NCBI RefSeq assembly: GCF_963682185.1
Contig: NZ_OY821667.1
Coordinates: 3,919,501-3,983,500 of the forward strand
Direction: 5' to 3'
Length of the DNA: 64,000 bases
Origin: an uncultured Cohaesibacter sp.
GTDB taxonomy: Bacteria; Pseudomonadota; Alphaproteobacteria; Rhizobiales; Cohaesibacteraceae
Numbering within the stretch: the first letter of the stretch is position 1; each line of letters begins with the position of its first letter. Below the pieces are notes generated by a model. It saw only the letters and a list, made by a program, of their open reading frames with translations, did not search any database and was not told the DNA's origin. This document shows positions 62,225-64,000 of the stretch, one piece after another. A program made the translations under genes and the position numbers.

Positions 62225-64000
62225 CTAATTGATCATCGTCAAAGCGCCTTTGACGAGCAGCATTCCGGAAGATTTCACCTGCGTCATGCCTCCGCCTTCG
62301 AGCTTCAACATGCCGCCGCCCTTGAGGGAGGCCTGGCCTTTGCCTTCCATCTTCAACTGGGCTCCGGCGGTGAATTTGGCAGTGGCCTTTGCCTTGAATT
62401 CGATCTGGGTGGTAGAAATGGTGACCTTCGTCGGGGTCATCTCGATGGTCGAGCCACCGCATTTGAGCGTGATTCTGGATTTGGCCGTGATCTTCAGAGC
62501 ATCTCCCACGTCGATATCGTAATTGTCTGAAATCTCGTCGGATTTGGCGCCAAGAACGTGGACGGATTGATTCTTGTCGACACGCAAATGATCTTCCCCG
62601 CCGATGCCGGTCTTGCGCGTCTGGGCAACCGAAATATCTTCCTTGCCCTTGGCCACAGTGAAGCTGTGATCTCCTTCGCGGATGGTCTCGGTTTTTGTGC
62701 CATGGATCGTCTGGGTGAAGGTGCCGCCCTTCTTATGTTCGAGCCCGACGGTTACCTCGGCATTGTTCTTGATGATCTGCTTATAGTCGCGCTCGGACTG
62801 GAAACGGACAAACTCTGCGTTTTTCTTGTCTTCAAACACCAGCTCATTAAAGCCGCCACCGCCCTTGGAGGAGTTCGTCTTCAATCCGCTTTGTGTCTGA
62901 TTGGCTGGTAGTTTGTAGGGCAGCTTGGTGTCGCCATTATAAACCATGCCGGTTACGATCGGGCGATCCGGATCGCCATCCTCGAACTGAACAACCACTT
63001 CCTGTCCCATGCGTGGCACGCCCACCATGCCCCAGCCCTTGCCGCTCCATGGAACTGTGGTGCGAATCCAGCATGAGGATTTGTCGTCCCTCTTACCCTC
63101 GCGATCCCAATGGAACTGAACCTTGATCCGGCCATATTCATCGGTCCAGATTTCTTCGCCCTTTTTGCCCACGACAACTGCGGTTTGAATGCCCGGATGA
63201 GGCGGGCGAGGCGTGATCTGTGGCGCGCGGAAGGCGACGCTGATAGGCTGAACTTCAAAGGAACATCTGTAGATATCGATGGTGTTCGTATGATCGAAGG
63301 TGAGGGTCGGGCCCAGAATTGCGTCGATAATTTCCCTGTCATCGATATCTGCATCAATCTGTAGCTGGTGGCTGGCGGAAAGAACGAGATATTCCGCATT
63401 TTCAGCCTTGCGAGGATGCTTTTTGAGCTTGAATTTCCCTCCTGCCATCATCTGCTGCACATTACACACGCCCATGGCCCGTTGGGCCTGAGCCGCGATG
63501 CCTTCAATCTTGACACGGGCGTGATGTTCGCCAAGACGAAGTTCTCTGTGGCGACCTGGATATTGATAGACTTCGTAAGACTTATATGGGTGCTTGCCGC
63601 GTGGCAGAGCTTTTACCGTTCGAAGGTCTGATTTCGGTTTCTCGAAATCATAGTCTTGCAGCGTAACCTTGCCGGACTGGATGCTCTCGCTCCCGCGCCA
63701 CTCAAAGATATGATCATCGGCGCGACGATAGTGTGGTTCACGAAAATAGAACTCGATCTCTGCATTGTCCTCAACTGCTTTATGCGTGCTTGCATCGTCA
63801 GCCAGAACAAGGGTCTCTTTCGACTTTTCGTGCGTGATGTAATAATAGATGCCTTCCTCTTCCATCAGGCGAGAGACGAAGGCAAAGTCCGTTTCCTGAT
63901 ATTGAACGCAATAGTCGCGCGGTTTGTAACTCTGCTTGGTTGAATCCTTGAGATCAGAGAAACCGTGCTGATTGAAGATCTCCTTGATGACATCGATGAC
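62225..64000 (-). CDS. vgrG: T6SS spike protein VgrG (5' end outside window)
   Basis: Type VI spike trimer subunit, here at least 591 residues; the frame is open to the right edge, so the N-terminus is missing. The gp27-like part (RDYCVQYQETDFAFVSRLMEEE), the gp5 OB-fold region (DEYGRIKVQFHWDREG and WAGKGWG-type site SGKGWGMVGVPRMGQEVVV) and the beta-helix needle at the end (STIEMTPTKVTISTT then KGGGMLKLEGGG) are present. It ends shortly after the needle, so there is no C-terminal effector domain. Confidence 0.95.
   Translation of the reverse strand, partial: VIDVIKEIFNQHGFSDLKDSTKQSYKPRDYCVQYQETDFAFVSRLMEEEGIYYYITHEKSKETLVLADDASTHKAVEDNAEIEFYFREPHYRRADDHIFEWRGSESIQSGKVTLQDYDFEKPKSDLRTVKALPRGKHPYKSYEVYQYPGRHRELRLGEHHARVKIEGIAAQAQRAMGVCNVQQMMAGGKFKLKKHPRKAENAEYLVLSASHQLQIDADIDDREIIDAILGPTLTFDHTNTIDIYRCSFEVQPISVAFRAPQITPRPPHPGIQTAVVVGKKGEEIWTDEYGRIKVQFHWDREGKRDDKSSCWIRTTVPWSGKGWGMVGVPRMGQEVVVQFEDGDPDRPIVTGMVYNGDTKLPYKLPANQTQSGLKTNSSKGGGGFNELVFEDKKNAEFVRFQSERDYKQIIKNNAEVTVGLEHKKGGTFTQTIHGTKTETIREGDHSFTVAKGKEDISVAQTRKTGIGGEDHLRVDKNQSVHVLGAKSDEISDNYDIDVGDALKITAKSRITLKCGGSTIEMTPTKVTISTTQIEFKAKATAKFTAGAQLKMEGKGQASLKGGGMLKLEGGGMTQVKSSGMLLVKGALTMIN

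Noticed and set aside
1-64000. CRISPR arrays, IS elements, integrases, tRNA or rRNA genes
   Set aside because: No regularly spaced repeats, transposase or integrase motifs, or tRNA-like cloverleaf sequences were seen in the window.

Overview
The window is from an alphaproteobacterium, most likely a marine-type Hyphomicrobiales/Rhizobiales relative. The grounds are TRAP transporters, a type VI secretion (T6SS) locus with a TagF/PP2C/FHA regulatory set, and a CO-dehydrogenase/CO-induced hydrogenase cluster closely resembling that of Rhodospirillum rubrum. GC content is moderate and genes are packed in long, often ATGA-overlapped operons. No phage, IS element, CRISPR array, rRNA or tRNA was seen.

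Layout. (1) 1-8.6 kb: two TRAP dicarboxylate/sugar-acid transporters (P-Q-M each), an SMP-30-type lactonase between them and a divergent GntR/FCD regulator, so probably a sugar-acid uptake locus. (2) 8.6-10.1 kb: poorly coding DNA with a frameshifted TetR-type remnant. (3) 10.1-14.4 kb: dhaK-dhaL-dhaM, a PTS-driven dihydroxyacetone kinase whose DhaM carries EIIA, HPr and a full-length Enzyme I. (4) 14.5-34.2 kb: the core of the window. A membrane MHYT-LytTR regulator diverges from an apparent single operon hypA-cooF-(new small CxxC gene)-cooS-cooC-cooT-cooJ-hypB-cooMKLXUH-(small orf)-hypFCDE. It encodes the Ni-Fe-S CO dehydrogenase, its electron carrier, the nickel chaperones, the membrane proton-pumping Ech-type hydrogenase and the complete Hyp maturation set. 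CO oxidation would feed electrons through CooF to CooH, releasing H2 and pumping ions. No CooA gene is present; the MHYT-LytTR protein, direct repeats and an FNR-like box in the divergent region are the likely control elements. (5) 34.4-38.6 kb: a cobalamin riboswitch ahead of a BtuFCD-like ABC transporter, then a convergent methyltransferase. (6) 39-46.6 kb: an unusual cluster combining a GTP cyclohydrolase II, a stand-alone RibD-type reductase, an active-site-less 6-pyruvoyl-tetrahydropterin synthase homologue, a BchC-like dehydrogenase, a glycosyltransferase, a methyltransferase, a CDP-alcohol phosphatidyltransferase and an FkbM methyltransferase. It looks like a pathway to an undescribed GTP-derived, decorated compound. 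(7) 46.5-50.3 kb: envelope genes (UPF0104 flippase-like, membrane sulfatase/LTA-synthase-like, M15 peptidase). (8) 50.3-64 kb, all on the minus strand: part of a T6SS locus (vgrG, PAAR, TagH, TssJ, TssK, TssL, TssM, TagF, PP2C) plus two unassigned proteins; the sheath, baseplate and ClpV genes must lie outside the window.

The most interesting points are the CO-control region and regulator, the small CxxC gene between cooF and cooS, the permuted CooJ, the GTP-derived pathway with its degenerate pterin enzyme, and the unassigned 367-residue T6SS-linked protein.
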